DNA from: Labyrinthula sp. Ha
Taxonomy: Eukaryota > Sar > Bigyra > Labyrinthulida > Labyrinthulaceae
Length of the DNA stretch: 64,000 bases
Reading direction: 5' to 3'
Assembly: GCA_015227615.1 (NCBI GenBank)
Contig: JAALGZ010000002.1
Location: 1,240,001-1,304,000 of the forward strand
Shown here one piece after another: positions 23,219-36,700 of this stretch (positions are counted from its first letter, which is position 1; every line of letters begins with the position of its first letter). Below the pieces are notes generated by a model, which was given only the letters and a program-made list of their open reading frames with translations, was not told the DNA's origin and did no database searches. A program made the translations under genes and the position numbers.

Positions 23219-26200
23219 TTAGATAAACTCACCATCAAAAGCACAGTCTGGGGTCTTTCTACAACTTGATCTAATACTGTAAGCAACAGCTGCGGATCCA
23301 CAGTATCCAACTGCCATCTCAGTCAAACCAGTTCTTTTCTTAACCATCTGGCTTGTTCTTTGCAAGAATCTTCCGAAGTCAAGTCTTCCAGCGTTAACTC
23401 TGTACTTCAACCAGGTTTCAATCATTTCTAACTGTTGTGGAGTAACTGGAGCAGCAGGTGGATTCAAACTTCTCATTAACATATCTCTGTCGCCTTCGAT
23501 CTGTGCAGCTGATCTTCTGGTCAAGTTGATGTTCACTGATAACCAGTCAGCCATGTGTGCATGCCTTGGGTTCAAACCGTCGATATCAATAGTTCCAGCG
23601 ACAACAGCATCACACATAGCATCTCTTAGGGTCTCAACTACAGATAATGCATCATTAACTTCTCTGCTCACAGATACGAAGAAGTGGAACTTAGGTCTAT
23701 CCTTTCTTTGTTGTTGTAATAACCAACGAACTGAACTTTCACCAGCTGGTAGACCATTCTGAGTTGTAATGATAATACTTCCTGGTAAACTTGGTTTAAG
23801 ACTATCGTCCATAGAGGTTCCAAGAGGTGCTGAAACATATACAGGGTAGTTCTTAATGGAATTCTTTCTCAGGTCAGGGTCCATAGTGTTCAGGAAGTCA
23901 CCAAGTTTTGCTAGCTTTTGAGTCCAGGTTGCTCTCTTTACAGGGTCGAATCCTCTTCTTAGTCCTTGTGGTTGGTTAATGTTAACTTGTCCAAGTCTTG
24001 CACTTTGTCCACCTCTTAGAGCATCCATCGAAAATCTTGAGGTTAGTGCCCGAGCATTCATAGCGACCTTGTTACCCATAGTAACAGTAGGTTTCTCCCA
24101 TTGAGTCTTGTTTTCAGCTGCATTAAAGTAGTATGTTTGACCACTCTCTTCATCAACTGCGGTGTCCCAACCAGGTGGAAGAGCGTTAGGGTCAACTGGT
24201 GCTGCTGCTGCTTGTTTAAGTGAAGGTTGATCTGGTCTAGCATAAGCAATAACGTCGTCTCCTTTCAGATATTTGACTCCAATATGGAACATAATGGTTT
24301 GGTCATTTGGCGAAGGTACCTTAGCTAAAGTAAATGGATGAGCAACATAATCGATGTGTGGAACTGTCAACCAACAAGCTTGTCCTCTGGAACCAGAAGT
24401 AAATGATCTAGGCACGTTCAAAGTGATACGAAGAACCTCAGTTCTTTTCTTTGCGTTGTTTCTCTTGTCTTCAACCTTGTACTGAATAAGCGCGGTGTTC
24501 TTAATAGTACATCTTTTTGTTCTCAAAATTCTAACAATTTTGTTTCCACCCCAGACGATACCCCAGGTAGCTCCCATCCAATAGAACACTTGAGCTCTGT
24601 AGATAACCAAGGTGATAATAGCACCAAGAGCAGTAGCATAATGCAAGAAATAGCAAATCTCCCAGTAGTTCAAGGTAATCCAGGTTGGCGCATACTTTCT
24701 CATAGGGGTTGGAGGACCACGGGAAGCATATTTCATCAACAACAGTAGAGGCACAGCAGGAAGCAAGAACTGTCTAATGTAAAGTACATTATCAGCCAGC
24801 TCGAAGAAATCTGGAATGTTAGGATCTCCACCAAGTCCAGCAAAAGGCGTACTCTTTCCAATAGAAACTAACTGAGTGATAAGGAAGACGGTAGATCCAA
24901 AGGTAACGAAGTAAATACCAGCAAGTCCCAAATTCATGTGCAATTCTCTCCACTGAGCCATAGGATAGATAGATCTGATAAAAGGGAACCTTCTAGCAAG
25001 AATCTCCAAACTTTCTCTTACCAAAGACAAAGGAACCATACCAAAGAAATATCCAGCAGTGTGCATAAGCGCATAAACCCAAACTGTGGTGATCTCTTGA
25101 GAAAACTGTTGGTCTCTAATTGCATTAAGCTCTCCTACATTCGCTTGAGCAAGAACACCAGCTTGAATTTCAGCCACGAAAACGTCTGGGTTTCTGTTTG
25201 AAGAACCGTCAAATTCTGGGAAGATATCAGCAACAAAGTCGTTCGTCATAAAGATGGCTTCTCCATTGTTGAATGGGTCAAGGTTTGGCAAACTAGCTTC
25301 AATTCTGTCCAAAGCTTCTGCCTCAACAAGATTGTCGTCGTCAAAGTCTAAAGCCTCAAGGTCATCAAGCTCTGGTACTCTTCCATCAAGGAAATAATAT
25401 GCAGGAACACCCAAGTAACTAATACCAAAACCAGCAACTCTGGCCTTAAAGGCAACATTTCCGTCAATATCAATCTCTTGAGCTCCTTGTCTTGCTTTAG
25501 CCAACATAGGAATCCAGATGATGATAGGCATGAAGATAAAAATGAAGAAGTGAAACTTTGGCCACTCTGAGAAGTTAGGGAAGTAGTATTGCCATAGACT
25601 GAAGTATTTTCCACTCTCTTTTTCTTCCACTCCAAGTCCTTCATATGGAATACCTGGTTTTCCAGCAATTCCAAGACCTTGGTTAGTCAAACTCGAGATA
25701 TTGTAAACATAAGTGTTTGTGGACATAACAGACCATCCAGAAGCTTCAGTGTACTCGGTAATTTGGGTTCCAGTTTCGTCAGCGTCCTTATATTTCTTTT
25801 TGTTCTTTTTCTTGTTCTTCTTTCTCTTCTTCTTAGCACCACGTCTAACCATAGGTGCAGCTCTACTTTCTCTTTCAAGTCTTTCTTTGTCTAACCACTC
25901 TTCTAGACGCCCATCGTTTCCAATCCAGCTAGTAGCTTCAGCCTGAAGAGCACCAATTTCGTCACCCCAGAAGGTTCTAATGAAGTTCTGCATAGCTTCT
26001 CCTCCACCTCCGTTAATCATATCATAGTTAAAGAATGGTCCTTTGGATCCAGTTACGGTTCCCAATCTAGGGTCATAGTCTGCACCTTCTCTTTGGTTTT
26101 GTGCCAAATAATCGTTTGCACTAACAACTGGAATATCAGGGTTCTCTGGTTCAATAGCTATAGCAATTTCTCCGTTACCAGCGTTACCTTGAAGTTTGAA

Positions 26201-27472
26201 CGCGTTTTCTCTTAACTCAACGATAGGAGTTCTTAGCATACCAAGTGAACCATCAACATCAAGGTCAGAAGAAAAACCAACCATGATAAGGTTTTCACTA
26301 ACTTTCCTCAATACAACATAAGCTTCAGCAACTCTAGCAAGAGATTTTGGAGTAAAGGAGTCTGCCATTAACGCAAGGTTCAATCTGTTTCTAACATAGT
26401 TCAAAACCTCTAGCTGCATAGCTCTAACGGAAGCATGATCTGCATTATATTCATTTGGAGTCCAAGCCTTTTCATGTAGTGACTGATGAGTCAAGGAAAC
26501 AAGTACAGCCGACATTGCCTGGAAGTATTCACAAGCAAGGATAATAATCTTTGCCTCTCTTCTAGCTTCAACAGCGACAATTGACTGAATGTTCTTTGCT
26601 TGTTTCAACATATCTGTAGCCTGGTAAAGAAGATTTTCTGCAGAAGCACACTGCTGAGCCATAGTGTTCACAATTACTTGCTGGTTGGAGTCGAAAACGG
26701 CTTTACCTCTGGAACCACTTCTTCCTCCAGATCCACCTGCCATTTTCTTCTTTAACCAAGGATATCCGAAATAGATAGCCCATAAAAGCAACACAATATA
26801 TACCACAACAAAAACGAAACCCAACCATCTCAAAGTGAAGAACGCAACAAAGGTGTTACACTTAGGAATTTCCTGTCCTCCATTTTCCAAGTTTTCACAA
26901 TTTCTTTGTGCAGCTCCTTGAAACAAAGGGTTATCCTGTCTCTGTCCTAAACACTGTGCATCAGAAGTACAAAACACTGATGGTGAATGGTTTAGAGCAT
27001 CTTCAACTACTAAGATAGCAGCAAAATTTGCTAGATTATCGTCTTCCGCAACAGCATTATTATTGAAATCATTATTCGCAACAGCTACTTCAAGCTGAGG
27101 ATTATTCGCGTCGTTGGTAAACTGTACGTTGTTGAATACAGCAAACTCTCTGTCCAGTCTAGCAATGATTCCTTCTCCAACAGCATCCAGCACTACCACT
27201 CCATCTACTACTGCAATATTTCCGAAAGTAAGACCAAAACGAAGAGGCCCTTCAAAAAACAAAGCACACTGAGGTCCAAGAACTTGATTTCCATTTGCAT
27301 CTAGTCCAGCGTTATTCTCGTTATCTTGTATAACTTGCCCTAACTCAATTGCCAGTTCAATAACTCCAGCATCATTCAAGTCTATATTATTATTAACTGT
27401 GTTCAGTAATTGTCCGTTCACTTGAGCTCCTATTAAAGCACTAAGGGCTAGTAACCCTTTTTTATACATCAT
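23219..27472 (-). CDS. Ferric-reductase/NADPH-oxidase-like membrane protein with internal WW domain
   Basis: A 1417-residue single-exon protein. Order: signal peptide (residues 1-20); extracytoplasmic region to about 210 with several Cys; a transmembrane helix at about 213-236; a cytoplasmic helical region to about 540; a Lys/Asn-rich basic tract near 550-570; then a multi-helix membrane domain from about 635 to 985. His845 and His944 sit in helices resembling the haem-binding ones of ferric reductases, and His804 lies in an earlier helix. A flavin domain follows with HPFTLAK near 1045, the FAD motif. A WW domain comes next (LPPGW...TYYFN...W-x-x-P, about 1097-1130). A C-terminal NAD(P)H-binding lobe has APLGTS and a final GYCGS near 1389. 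It would pass electrons from NAD(P)H across a membrane to iron or oxygen. Arg is mostly AGA, Pro mostly CCA and Gly mostly GGT/GGA, suggesting high expression. Which acceptor it uses cannot be told. Confidence 0.8.
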   Translation of the reverse strand: MMYKKGLLALSALIGAQVNGQLLNTVNNNIDLNDAGVIELAIELGQVIQDNENNAGLDANGNQVLGPQCALFFEGPLRFGLTFGNIAVVDGVVVLDAVGEGIIARLDREFAVFNNVQFTNDANNPQLEVAVANNDFNNNAVAEDDNLANFAAILVVEDALNHSPSVFCTSDAQCLGQRQDNPLFQGAAQRNCENLENGGQEIPKCNTFVAFFTLRWLGFVFVVVYIVLLLWAIYFGYPWLKKKMAGGSGGRSGSRGKAVFDSNQQVIVNTMAQQCASAENLLYQATDMLKQAKNIQSIVAVEARREAKIIILACEYFQAMSAVLVSLTHQSLHEKAWTPNEYNADHASVRAMQLEVLNYVRNRLNLALMADSFTPKSLARVAEAYVVLRKVSENLIMVGFSSDLDVDGSLGMLRTPIVELRENAFKLQGNAGNGEIAIAIEPENPDIPVVSANDYLAQNQREGADYDPRLGTVTGSKGPFFNYDMINGGGGEAMQNFIRTFWGDEIGALQAEATSWIGNDGRLEEWLDKERLERESRAAPMVRRGAKKKRKKNKKKNKKKYKDADETGTQITEYTEASGWSVMSTNTYVYNISSLTNQGLGIAGKPGIPYEGLGVEEKESGKYFSLWQYYFPNFSEWPKFHFFIFIFMPIIIWIPMLAKARQGAQEIDIDGNVAFKARVAGFGISYLGVPAYYFLDGRVPELDDLEALDFDDDNLVEAEALDRIEASLPNLDPFNNGEAIFMTNDFVADIFPEFDGSSNRNPDVFVAEIQAGVLAQANVGELNAIRDQQFSQEITTVWVYALMHTAGYFFGMVPLSLVRESLEILARRFPFIRSIYPMAQWRELHMNLGLAGIYFVTFGSTVFLITQLVSIGKSTPFAGLGGDPNIPDFFELADNVLYIRQFLLPAVPLLLLMKYASRGPPTPMRKYAPTWITLNYWEICYFLHYATALGAIITLVIYRAQVFYWMGATWGIVWGGNKIVRILRTKRCTIKNTALIQYKVEDKRNNAKKRTEVLRITLNVPRSFTSGSRGQACWLTVPHIDYVAHPFTLAKVPSPNDQTIMFHIGVKYLKGDDVIAYARPDQPSLKQAAAAPVDPNALPPGWDTAVDEESGQTYYFNAAENKTQWEKPTVTMGNKVAMNARALTSRFSMDALRGGQSARLGQVNINQPQGLRRGFDPVKRATWTQKLAKLGDFLNTMDPDLRKNSIKNYPVYVSAPLGTSMDDSLKPSLPGSIIITTQNGLPAGESSVRWLLQQQRKDRPKFHFFVSVSREVNDALSVVETLRDAMCDAVVAGTIDIDGLNPRHAHMADWLSVNINLTRRSAAQIEGDRDMLMRSLNPPAAPVTPQQLEMIETWLKYRVNAGRLDFGRFLQRTSQMVKKRTGLTEMAVGYCGSAAVAYSIRSSCRKTPDCAFDGEFI

Positions 27473-30400
27473 ATTTCTAACTAACTTTTCAAACTCTTTC
27501 TTTCTTTTTCTTTTTGCTCTAACGGATAGGTATTCGTTTGTTTTGGAAAAGTGATCCTATAAAGTAACTCGGTCGTATCTCTAAAGAGGAGTCGGGAGAA
27601 AATAAAAAGTGGTGGTAATAAGAAAAAGTGAAGTATACACTTTATAATTGTGGTACCTGGTAATAGAATTAAACGCGTGGAAATACAGTGTATACAGCAT
27701 GTTTATGTTAACAATATCGTAACAACTTCATCCGATATTTGTCGTATAATATTATAGTGAAGTAGTAGTAACTTTATATAGTTAAAATTCAGTCCAATAA
27801 TTGAAGTAAAGCAGTTATATTAAATAAGTTACTTCTCGGGATTAAAAAGAAAAGAAATAAAAAGTATTCAGAAATAAGAACGATTTTATAATTATTGTGG
27901 TATAATAATTAAAAAATTGCGGTTTTATTAGAAAAAAAACTAATTAAAGAATGTCGATTGAACTGAAATTGTCGTGACCCAAAAAGAAGGAGATATACCT
28001 AGTTTAGGGACAATTGTTTAATGTTGCATTACTACTTTGTACTTACTAAAAACAATATGAAGTCACTCTAGTTTTATATATATGTATATGGAGTTACTTT
28101 ATTAAAATATTCATACAATAACTTAATTCCCAAAGACATCCCAACAATATCCCATAAAGTAAGTATACATCATAAACAAGAAACTAGATATTCAAAATAG
28201 AAATAGACACCAATAGACTTTGACTTACCTTTTCTAAGGACTAAGATTGTCAGTAAACTCTATAATTTTGTTTTCTACAGACGCTGCAGAAGCGGCTCTG
28301 AGGTGTCTTAATTGGGAACCTTCAAACATATTATGGAAATCGTATTCACGGAGAACAAATAATAGTCAATAAAACAAACATTATCTACTAATACTGGTTT
28401 ATATAAACTTCAGAAGTTAGAATAGAAAAACTAGATAACTATTTTCGTTAATACTTAGTTTTGTTTTGGATTCTCTATGAATCAAAGAAGACTATAATTT
28501 TATTTTATGGGGGAGTTGTAAGGTTGACTATCCAATAGTTCTAGCTCCAAACCCTTTAATCAGTATTTATTAGTTTTGAATAACACTTAAATGCCCTTAG
28601 GGTGTGCATTATGAAGACAACTTAGTTTTGGATGAAGGTAACTGATCTTAGTTTCTTAGTGAGTTGTGAAGAGCTAGACTTTAAGAAACTTGTAACAACA
28701 ACATTTTTATTACTTGTTATTCAAGTCTAAAATAAATTTAGACCCTATTAGGAAGCCCTAATAGAACACAAAACTTCGTAAATCTAAGTATAGGACGAGG
28801 TTGTAAGTCTTATCTTATCAACAGCTTTTTTTCTTTGGCTGCTTATAGTGAACTTAACTCTTCGTCGGTTACCCAAGGTATTTCTGGAAGTCTTGAACTA
28901 TCTACTTAGCAATACGACTCTGAAAAAGCATCATATACAGTTCAATTAGAACCGGAGAGGTGGCGAGTTAGTTTGGAACTAACAAAGCTAAGCATTATCA
29001 TGGGGAAATAATATCGTTCTTGAAAATGAGTTAAGTTTTCTTCTGCAGCAACAAGTTTTTTCAGTTTCGTGTTATGTAGCAGTTAAACATTATTCATTGT
29101 AAGCTCTCAAGAGAGGTAAGCTAAGCGCACATTGGCAGCATTCGGGAAGGGTGTTTTCTAGTAGCCAAGATTATCATCATCCCGTCGAGATCACTGAAGC
29201 TTATTTGTATGAAAGGTGCCTCTAAGAGAAGTGAGGTTGATCCTGATACAACATTTCCACGAAATGTTATTTGAATAACCGGCATTAACCAAATATCCTA
29301 AATCCACACATTGTTACAGAGAGCCGATAGAACAACATAGAATAGATAGCAGAATTGGCGTCGATATCTCGTTTCAATGACCCTACAAATTTGCTATGCA
29401 CAACAGTTTGCTTTCCTTAAAATTCTAAGTTTTTTCCTACTTGGCGAAAGTAACACTCTCCGTTACACTCTACCTATAACACATTTGAACCAGCTCTTCC
29501 ATTGGCTAGTAGTATGTATCTCTACACTGGAGAACTATGTAGGAAACAATTCATTGTAGCAGATCATATGCTTACTCCTTTAATGTTCAGCATTAAACAA
29601 ACAGTAGCATGGGTCTGTTATCAATGATATAAGTTCTTACAAAACTCTTATTGAAAACTATCAAGCCTAACAGATTTCAGGAAATTTCACAACTGCACAT
29701 ATCATTCAAAGCTGCAGCTCAAGCTGCATATCCAGAGTTGAGCAATTTATTTCCGAAACATTGATTGTTCTCAGCTGCAATTAAATTCATCTTCAGCAGT
29801 AGCAGAGCGTTGATTCTTATCTATGAACTCAGAGTTTCTCTGAAAAAAGGGTTATTGTAAGGAAACTCGCAAAATGGATTAAATAGAAAATAGATCTCTA
29901 AGCATGTTATAAAAGAAAATCACCTGGTTTAAGCCTTCCAAATCAATTTAGATAAATCCGAGTTCCAGTAAGGCACAATTCCTTCCTCGCCATCCAGGGA
30001 AAAATTGTTGTTAAGGGATAGCTTAGGAGAATGTTGCCAAATTATATATTTGGAATTACTGAAGACATTTTCCCTTAAAACTTATCTTTTCCGCTGATAA
30101 TGTTTATGCAGTCTCCCCAAACTGTTAATCTTCCATCGTTTAATATACCGGATCTTTGGAGCATGTGCGTACAAGAAAGAATCATTTTCAAGATGAAAAG
30201 TTAAGGCTTGCGATGTTTTATTTAGAGCCACTGGGATTCCTGATCATATAAATACCTGAAAAAGCAAAAAAAAGGATTCAACTACTTCCGTGTTTCATCT
30301 TACTTGTTTTCTATTTTTTTTATTAACTTTTGCGAGTGCCGCATGAGGACATTTAAATATTTTGAACGAGGCTTTTGGATTTCCCCAAAACAGTGAGGAA

Positions 30401-33400
30401 TTTATTTTTTTGCAATCGAGTTAGTTGTAAATTCTATTTACCGAACGGTATTGTGTCTGCATCCAAGTCAACGCGAAGAGAGCCAAGCGGGATATATACA
30501 ACGCTATATAGCTATGAATGGTTCGAATTTCTAAACTTCAACTATATTGTTTTCGGTAATAAAGGAAGAGAAATTAAGCACATAGAAACAAGTTGTGTGA
30601 AGAACTGTTGATATAGGGATAAATACGCTTTTATCTACTTATTTAATATTAAAGCATAGCTATTCTATATTCTTACTTGAACTTCCTCCTGGAGTATTTG
30701 TTATCATATTTCGTTGTTCTTTTTGTACAATTTTTTTTGTGCCATTTTCTTCAATGTGATTATGAACTACTAAGGTTCCGACCCTCTAATTTAAAAAATC
30801 CAACTTTACTCGTTGCATGTTTTACCTTATTGTCAGAACTGATTTGCTTTTTTCTTTTCTCGCTGTTATTTTGTTTTTCTCTCTCTAACACGCCGATGGA
30901 TCTAGTTTACTCAATATGTTAGTCTTGATGTGTCTGTCATGGTCTTATTGTTAGACATACTGATGCGCAACTGTACTTGAAGGCCACCATATATCCATTG
31001 TTTGGTTACTTGTAGCGCCGTCTGCATGCAAAGCTCCACTGTTGTGGTTCTGAAGCCACGGTGGGTATATTCTCGTTCGTCCAACCGATTAAACGTAGCG
31101 ATTTTCTTTACCAAATTTTGAAACCAGGTTTTACGTCTTGTTTCTGTTTCAAATTTTTTGAAACGCTCTGCATCTCTTGAATAAAATTACGGATACCCTT
31201 GTCTGTTGAGTTTGCGTTAATGTGCTACGTATCAGTTTAAAAAATTGCATTAAAAGGGTCTTCAATGAAAAACTCTGCTCTATCTGCAGCGGTTTTCACT
31301 CCTACAAGAATGGCCACATTTTTATACTCTCGATCGAATTCTAGATTTTTCATTCTTAGCGCACAATTTTCTCCACTCATAGGGAAACATAGCATGTTAC
31401 CAGCATAACAGCTTTTGACGGATGTCCTTGATTCCCTCGGAGTAAAAGTCTTATATGAAATCTAGCACAAGTTCCTGACCAAAGTCTTTGTTTTTTATTC
31501 TATGTTTTTTCAACCACACCGATTATATTGTTCCAAAATAAAGCACCCAAGCCGATAGAGTTTGTTTCACACATTTTTTCAACATGCTGTTTTTTCTCCA
31601 CAGTCTATTCTATACCTGTCATTTTTTCTAAGTGTACTAGATAAACCCGGATACGTTTTCGTTCAATTTTTTTACTTAAATTTAAATATAAACTCTTTCA
31701 AGAAAGTTCATTCCTTCAAATATCGACCGTGGAAGTTTCTTAGAATATTGCCCCCACATCTCCTCATTTAGACTTTGTACTTATTTCTTTCAGTTATCTT
31801 TCTTTGGATTGACTTTCATTCGTCCTTTTATCTAGTTCTTGATTTTTTTCATTGATATTCTTGGTCATAATAGGCATTTCTTAGTATTCTGTTGTTGGTA
31901 TTGGTTTTACTTATTTTTGTTTTGTATTAATATTCGAATCCATCCCCAATCTGTAACAATTATCTATCGATTTCGAGCAAACTTATTCTTTTTCTATGGG
32001 GTTTTGGTTGAAGTCCGTGATCCGATTGGATCTATTTGGATTTTTTACTGGGCGGGTATTCGGTAAATTTCTATCAAATTATTATGAGTAAATCCGACTG
32101 TAACATCGATTCTACTAGGTGCACAGCTAAAAAATGTTTTCAAACTAGTTATGTATTAGGATGAATAATTACTGTTTTTAGCACTTAATTACAACGATTA
32201 TGTTTATCTAAGAAGCCAGAACTGCTACATATATAGTTTTCAAAATATCGAAGAGTACTACACAACATGGACTCAGATTCATTTTTAACTTGGCATTCCA
32301 AGAGTATTTTGTTCTAGGTAATACGTTCTCTGCTTGATCTCTATGTCTTATTCCAACAGAGCATAACTTTATCTCTAGACTGAATTCTCTATTTGGTACT
32401 ATGAGATCAAGGTGATTAATGAAGAAGATGTCTTTTTCAGCACATGAATCCAGAATTTTTCCATATCATAAGTCAAAGGCCTCGGAACACAATCCTAAAC
32501 GATACCGCTAATTCGAACTCTGATTTTTTTTGTGAATTTTAAGGTTGTTGCAATTATTGAAAGATAGTTTTTTTGACTAACTAGTCCTAGTCGTTGAGGT
32601 TCTTCAAAGAGGTTGATACTTGTCAATTATTTTTTTTTGCTGTGTAAGACTGATGGAAATAGACACATGCTATTAAGGCTGTATTGATACCTAATGTAAA
32701 AGATGGTTCCAGTTTTAAGAATTCTATATACTCTAAACGTTATTTTCTCTTCAGGAGAGAATGTGTCGAGAGTAAATATATACCCTTTCTAATTTGGTTC
32801 TAGGGTTAGATTGTATGAGCAACTGGTGCGATATTCTATTCTATTTTCAACACAAATAAGATCAACTAGTATCTGCAAGAGTCACTTTCCCTGATGATTT
32901 GAACTTCATCGGAGTACTTTTGCTTTATATTTCAATCAACCATTTTTTAATATGGCACTATATTACAGATGCCTTTTAAGAAATAAATTTTTATTGGATG
33001 TGATACATATATTCAAAAAAAAAGATGCGAATACAATTTTAGATGCAACTGAAGAGGATCACACCATATCTTCAAGATTCATCCTCATGCTTAAGGAACA
33101 AAGCAAATCATGGTGTACTAATCATTTAGTTTATTGGAGGCGAGGAAAATAAAAGGTCCAAAAGGAATAAACTAAAGAGTATATTTATAATTGTTCATCC
33201 AAGCATAACGCCTACTTTATGCGCTGGAATATGTACAATACAGCATATTTTATCCAGACTTTAAAGTTATTTCAAATAAAACATATATCTCAAAATGAAT
33301 GAGCTGAATCGAAAAACTTATTTTATGACTTATTTGCCATATGATTGCATCCATAGAATCGATATTTTGTTTATCATAAAGTCTTATAATAGCTGCAACC

Positions 33401-33718
33401 TCTCAAGTATATGGAATGTATATCGGAAGAACAGTCAAATTGATATTAAGCAAGGTTTCTAATTTACCATCAAGTTCTTGTGAAGAAAGAATTTTAGTGC
33501 GTTTTATATGCAGAAACAGCTGTGAAATTTGTAATTATTAGAAAGGTGTAATTCATATAGGAAGAGCTACGATTAAGAGGTCTTGTGTCTGCCACTAGAA
33601 TAAGGTCATGATTATCAAAATTACACAAAACTTAATATCTTGGTATTGAGAAAAAGAATCATAATGCGTATTAATTTATCCATTTAATTGCTATAACAGG
33701 GATTGCAACCTTTTCTAT

Positions 33719-33728
33719 GGGGGGGGGG
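33719..33728. repeat. G10 homopolymer
   Basis: Ten consecutive G in a strongly AT-rich region. This is unusual against the local composition and could be a length-variable or assembly-sensitive site. Confidence 0.8.
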
Positions 33729-36700
33729 TAGACAGGAACATTTGCATGGAATAGAAGGCATTCAATGTCTTTATATCTTACTTTCTGTTTGTGATCTGCC
33801 CGGTTTCATCCAATCTTAAGAAACCATATCCGATATTCTATGTACCAAAGTTAAAACATGTGTTCAGAGTAAGATCTTTTTCATATTGAGATGTGCAGTA
33901 AACTTAGATGGATATCAATACAAATACAATTTTTTTCCACTGTTGATTCAGCTACTAGAAGGGAAGCTTACTATGATATGTATTAAATATATACTGAATT
34001 AAGCATAAAATAAATCTATGGAATAAAGTAACTTGGAAAAGTATAAAAGAATATTATAAGCCGCGGTTTAATAAGAAATATAATCTAAAACTAAGTCAAA
34101 TGCTCTATTGAAGGTCTATTTGATAGATGCACTAGAAGATATTATAATACCGGGATCCACAAAAAAAAGAAAAGATAACCATGGAAAAATAAGAAAGAGA
34201 ATAAATAAACACAAAGTATATCAACGTAAAATGTGTTGGCAGCATGCAAAAAATAAGATATTTACATCAAAAAAGCAATTATGATAAATTACTGTTAGAT
34301 TTGAATAATTTTTATGAAATGGATATATCCCAGTCCATAGAATATTAGTAGGGAGTAACGATAATAACAGTCTAATCACAAAATCTCAATCAACCCATAT
34401 TTCTTAATAGTAATACCCTAATATTATGAACGAGTGTCTTTTTATTTCAGTATCAAATACCGATTAAAATAGATGACTTAAAATTCGTGTAGATAAAAGG
34501 GAAACAATAAATATAGCTTCATATTCTAGCTGTCCTTTAAAATAGCCATACTTTGAATAGAAAGAATTTCATTTCTAAAATAAAATGAGGTAGCTTACGC
34601 AACTTAGTGCTTCAACCTTTAGCAAAGAAGCTTTTAGTTAATATTAAACGACATACAATGAAACATACGTATTCTTTTAGAGTCAACGCATCAAGACTTG
34701 ACATATTTACCACCCATAGTTAAAATGTACAATTAGAGAATTAATTCGAGGTATAAATAAGAAAGTTATCTGAATATTTATCCCGGTACAGTGTCAAGCT
34801 TTCGGCCAATCATACTATATAAGAAGTTTAAGTGGCCTATTAACAAAACTTACCAGGGAACTCCAATGTTTTATAATCCAATACAGTATAAATAATTACC
34901 TACAACAATAATAATCTAAATATCAGTTTAGCTTTCCTGAAATAAAGAAATACACTGACTCTAACAAGAGCCCTATTTATTATGTATATATGTATTCCAA
35001 TACAAGAATACAATTTTAGTTGCGGCACTAGAAACACCTAGTAGACGGCTAAAGTATGGAACTTATCATAGTATGGCCTAGCTGTATATCTTTACAATTG
35101 GTTATATAGAACCTAAGTTTATGCCGGATAGTTGCAAGTAAGACACTGTTCTAATATGAATGCGAAGTATCTGTTACTAAGCAAAATTCTATTAGGAAGT
35201 TCAAATAACCCAGGAAAAGCTTGTTGAACTGTTTGATTTATTCACTATATCTCATTAGAGTGTTCATAACATGGAAACACTAAGTATCTTTTCTTGGATA
35301 ACATGTTTTATTTAAAATTGATAGATTTCTCAAGAATTCGTAACATGAGAAGACATGAATACTCTACTTGGTCAATGTCAAAAACAAATCAAGAGATTAT
35401 TATCTCCTTCATAAATCGCGAATTTATTGCCTATGTTATAACTAATATAACAATTAATTGAGCTAAAGAAGCAATTGCCACCATTCTCAGCTCTCAATAT
35501 AGCTTTGGTTGAGCTGTATATATTGCTACTAATTTGATATTTTGTTAAGTTACTCAGCTTACAAGAAGGAATATTTGGGCAATAGAGAGTGACTCTCTTA
35601 ATTCCGACGGTGTTAAACCCTTGGAGAAAAAGAACTAGGTTAACTTTAAAAAAATCAAATGTAACTGTCTGCTATTCTAAATGATATATAATGTTTAGAA
35701 AACCGGCCGTTTGATGAAATCATGGTTCTCTAAAAAAGAAGCTCTTGTATTTATATATAAATGCAAAGTTGCTGTAAATTCTCGATTAAGTACTAGCTAG
35801 AAAATACTCGCATGAAACATTTTGGTTATTATTCAACGTCTTAATATGGAATTTATAATCGAAATTACAACAACGAATATTCAGAAGTATGTATGAAAAT
35901 ACATGTATGTGCTTTAGCTTAAGATCTTTTGATAAGGTCTTATTGGGCTTACATTTTATGAACCACTATTTATCTATGAGAATAAATAAAATAATTTAGT
36001 TCTATTAAAGTTAATTCGGAGCAATAATTATATCAAAAACACCTAACCTTTAGAATTCTGGGATGAGGAGTGGTAATGGAGCTATGTGAGGAACCCACTT
36101 TGTCTATTAGCTAGGAGAAGGTAATACAAATGATTCTAGAAGTTCCATTGATGATTTTATTGAATCCATGAAAATTAATAGAATTTGCTCAAATACTTGA
36201 GTTTTCTATCTAGATAGTGTATTTAACGTGACAGTTCTTATTTATGTAAATTAGAGCATGATCATCTTTTAATGGGATATAATTATAATTCAAATCCAGG
36301 CTTAGCTTTCATAAGGTATCTATAGAATAACTATCCAAATACCTAAAAAATTAAATTCTCGCTTTCTGGAGAAGAAATGCTAAATAAATAATCCATGTTT
36401 ATACATTTTTATTCTTTATAAACTTCGCTATTATCGAACTGAATTAATAATAAATATTCTTTTCTAAAGCTTCGTCAAGCCAAAATAAGAACTCTAAAAA
36501 TATGATACATTTTATTTTACATAAATTGTTAAGAAGAAACCTGGAAACATCACAATACCCAAGGTTGTTTTCAATAAAAAAATAAAGTAACTCTAACCGT
36601 GTTTTCAATGAACTGGTGTATATGATAAGAGTGGATATGAAATTGATGAAAGGTTATGCCATTAATAATCGAACTATTCAAAAAATGGAAGAAAAAAGAC

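Noticed and set aside
32952-33152. 66-codon ATG frame in the gene desert, considered as a gag remnant
   Set aside because: Too short and without any diagnostic motif.
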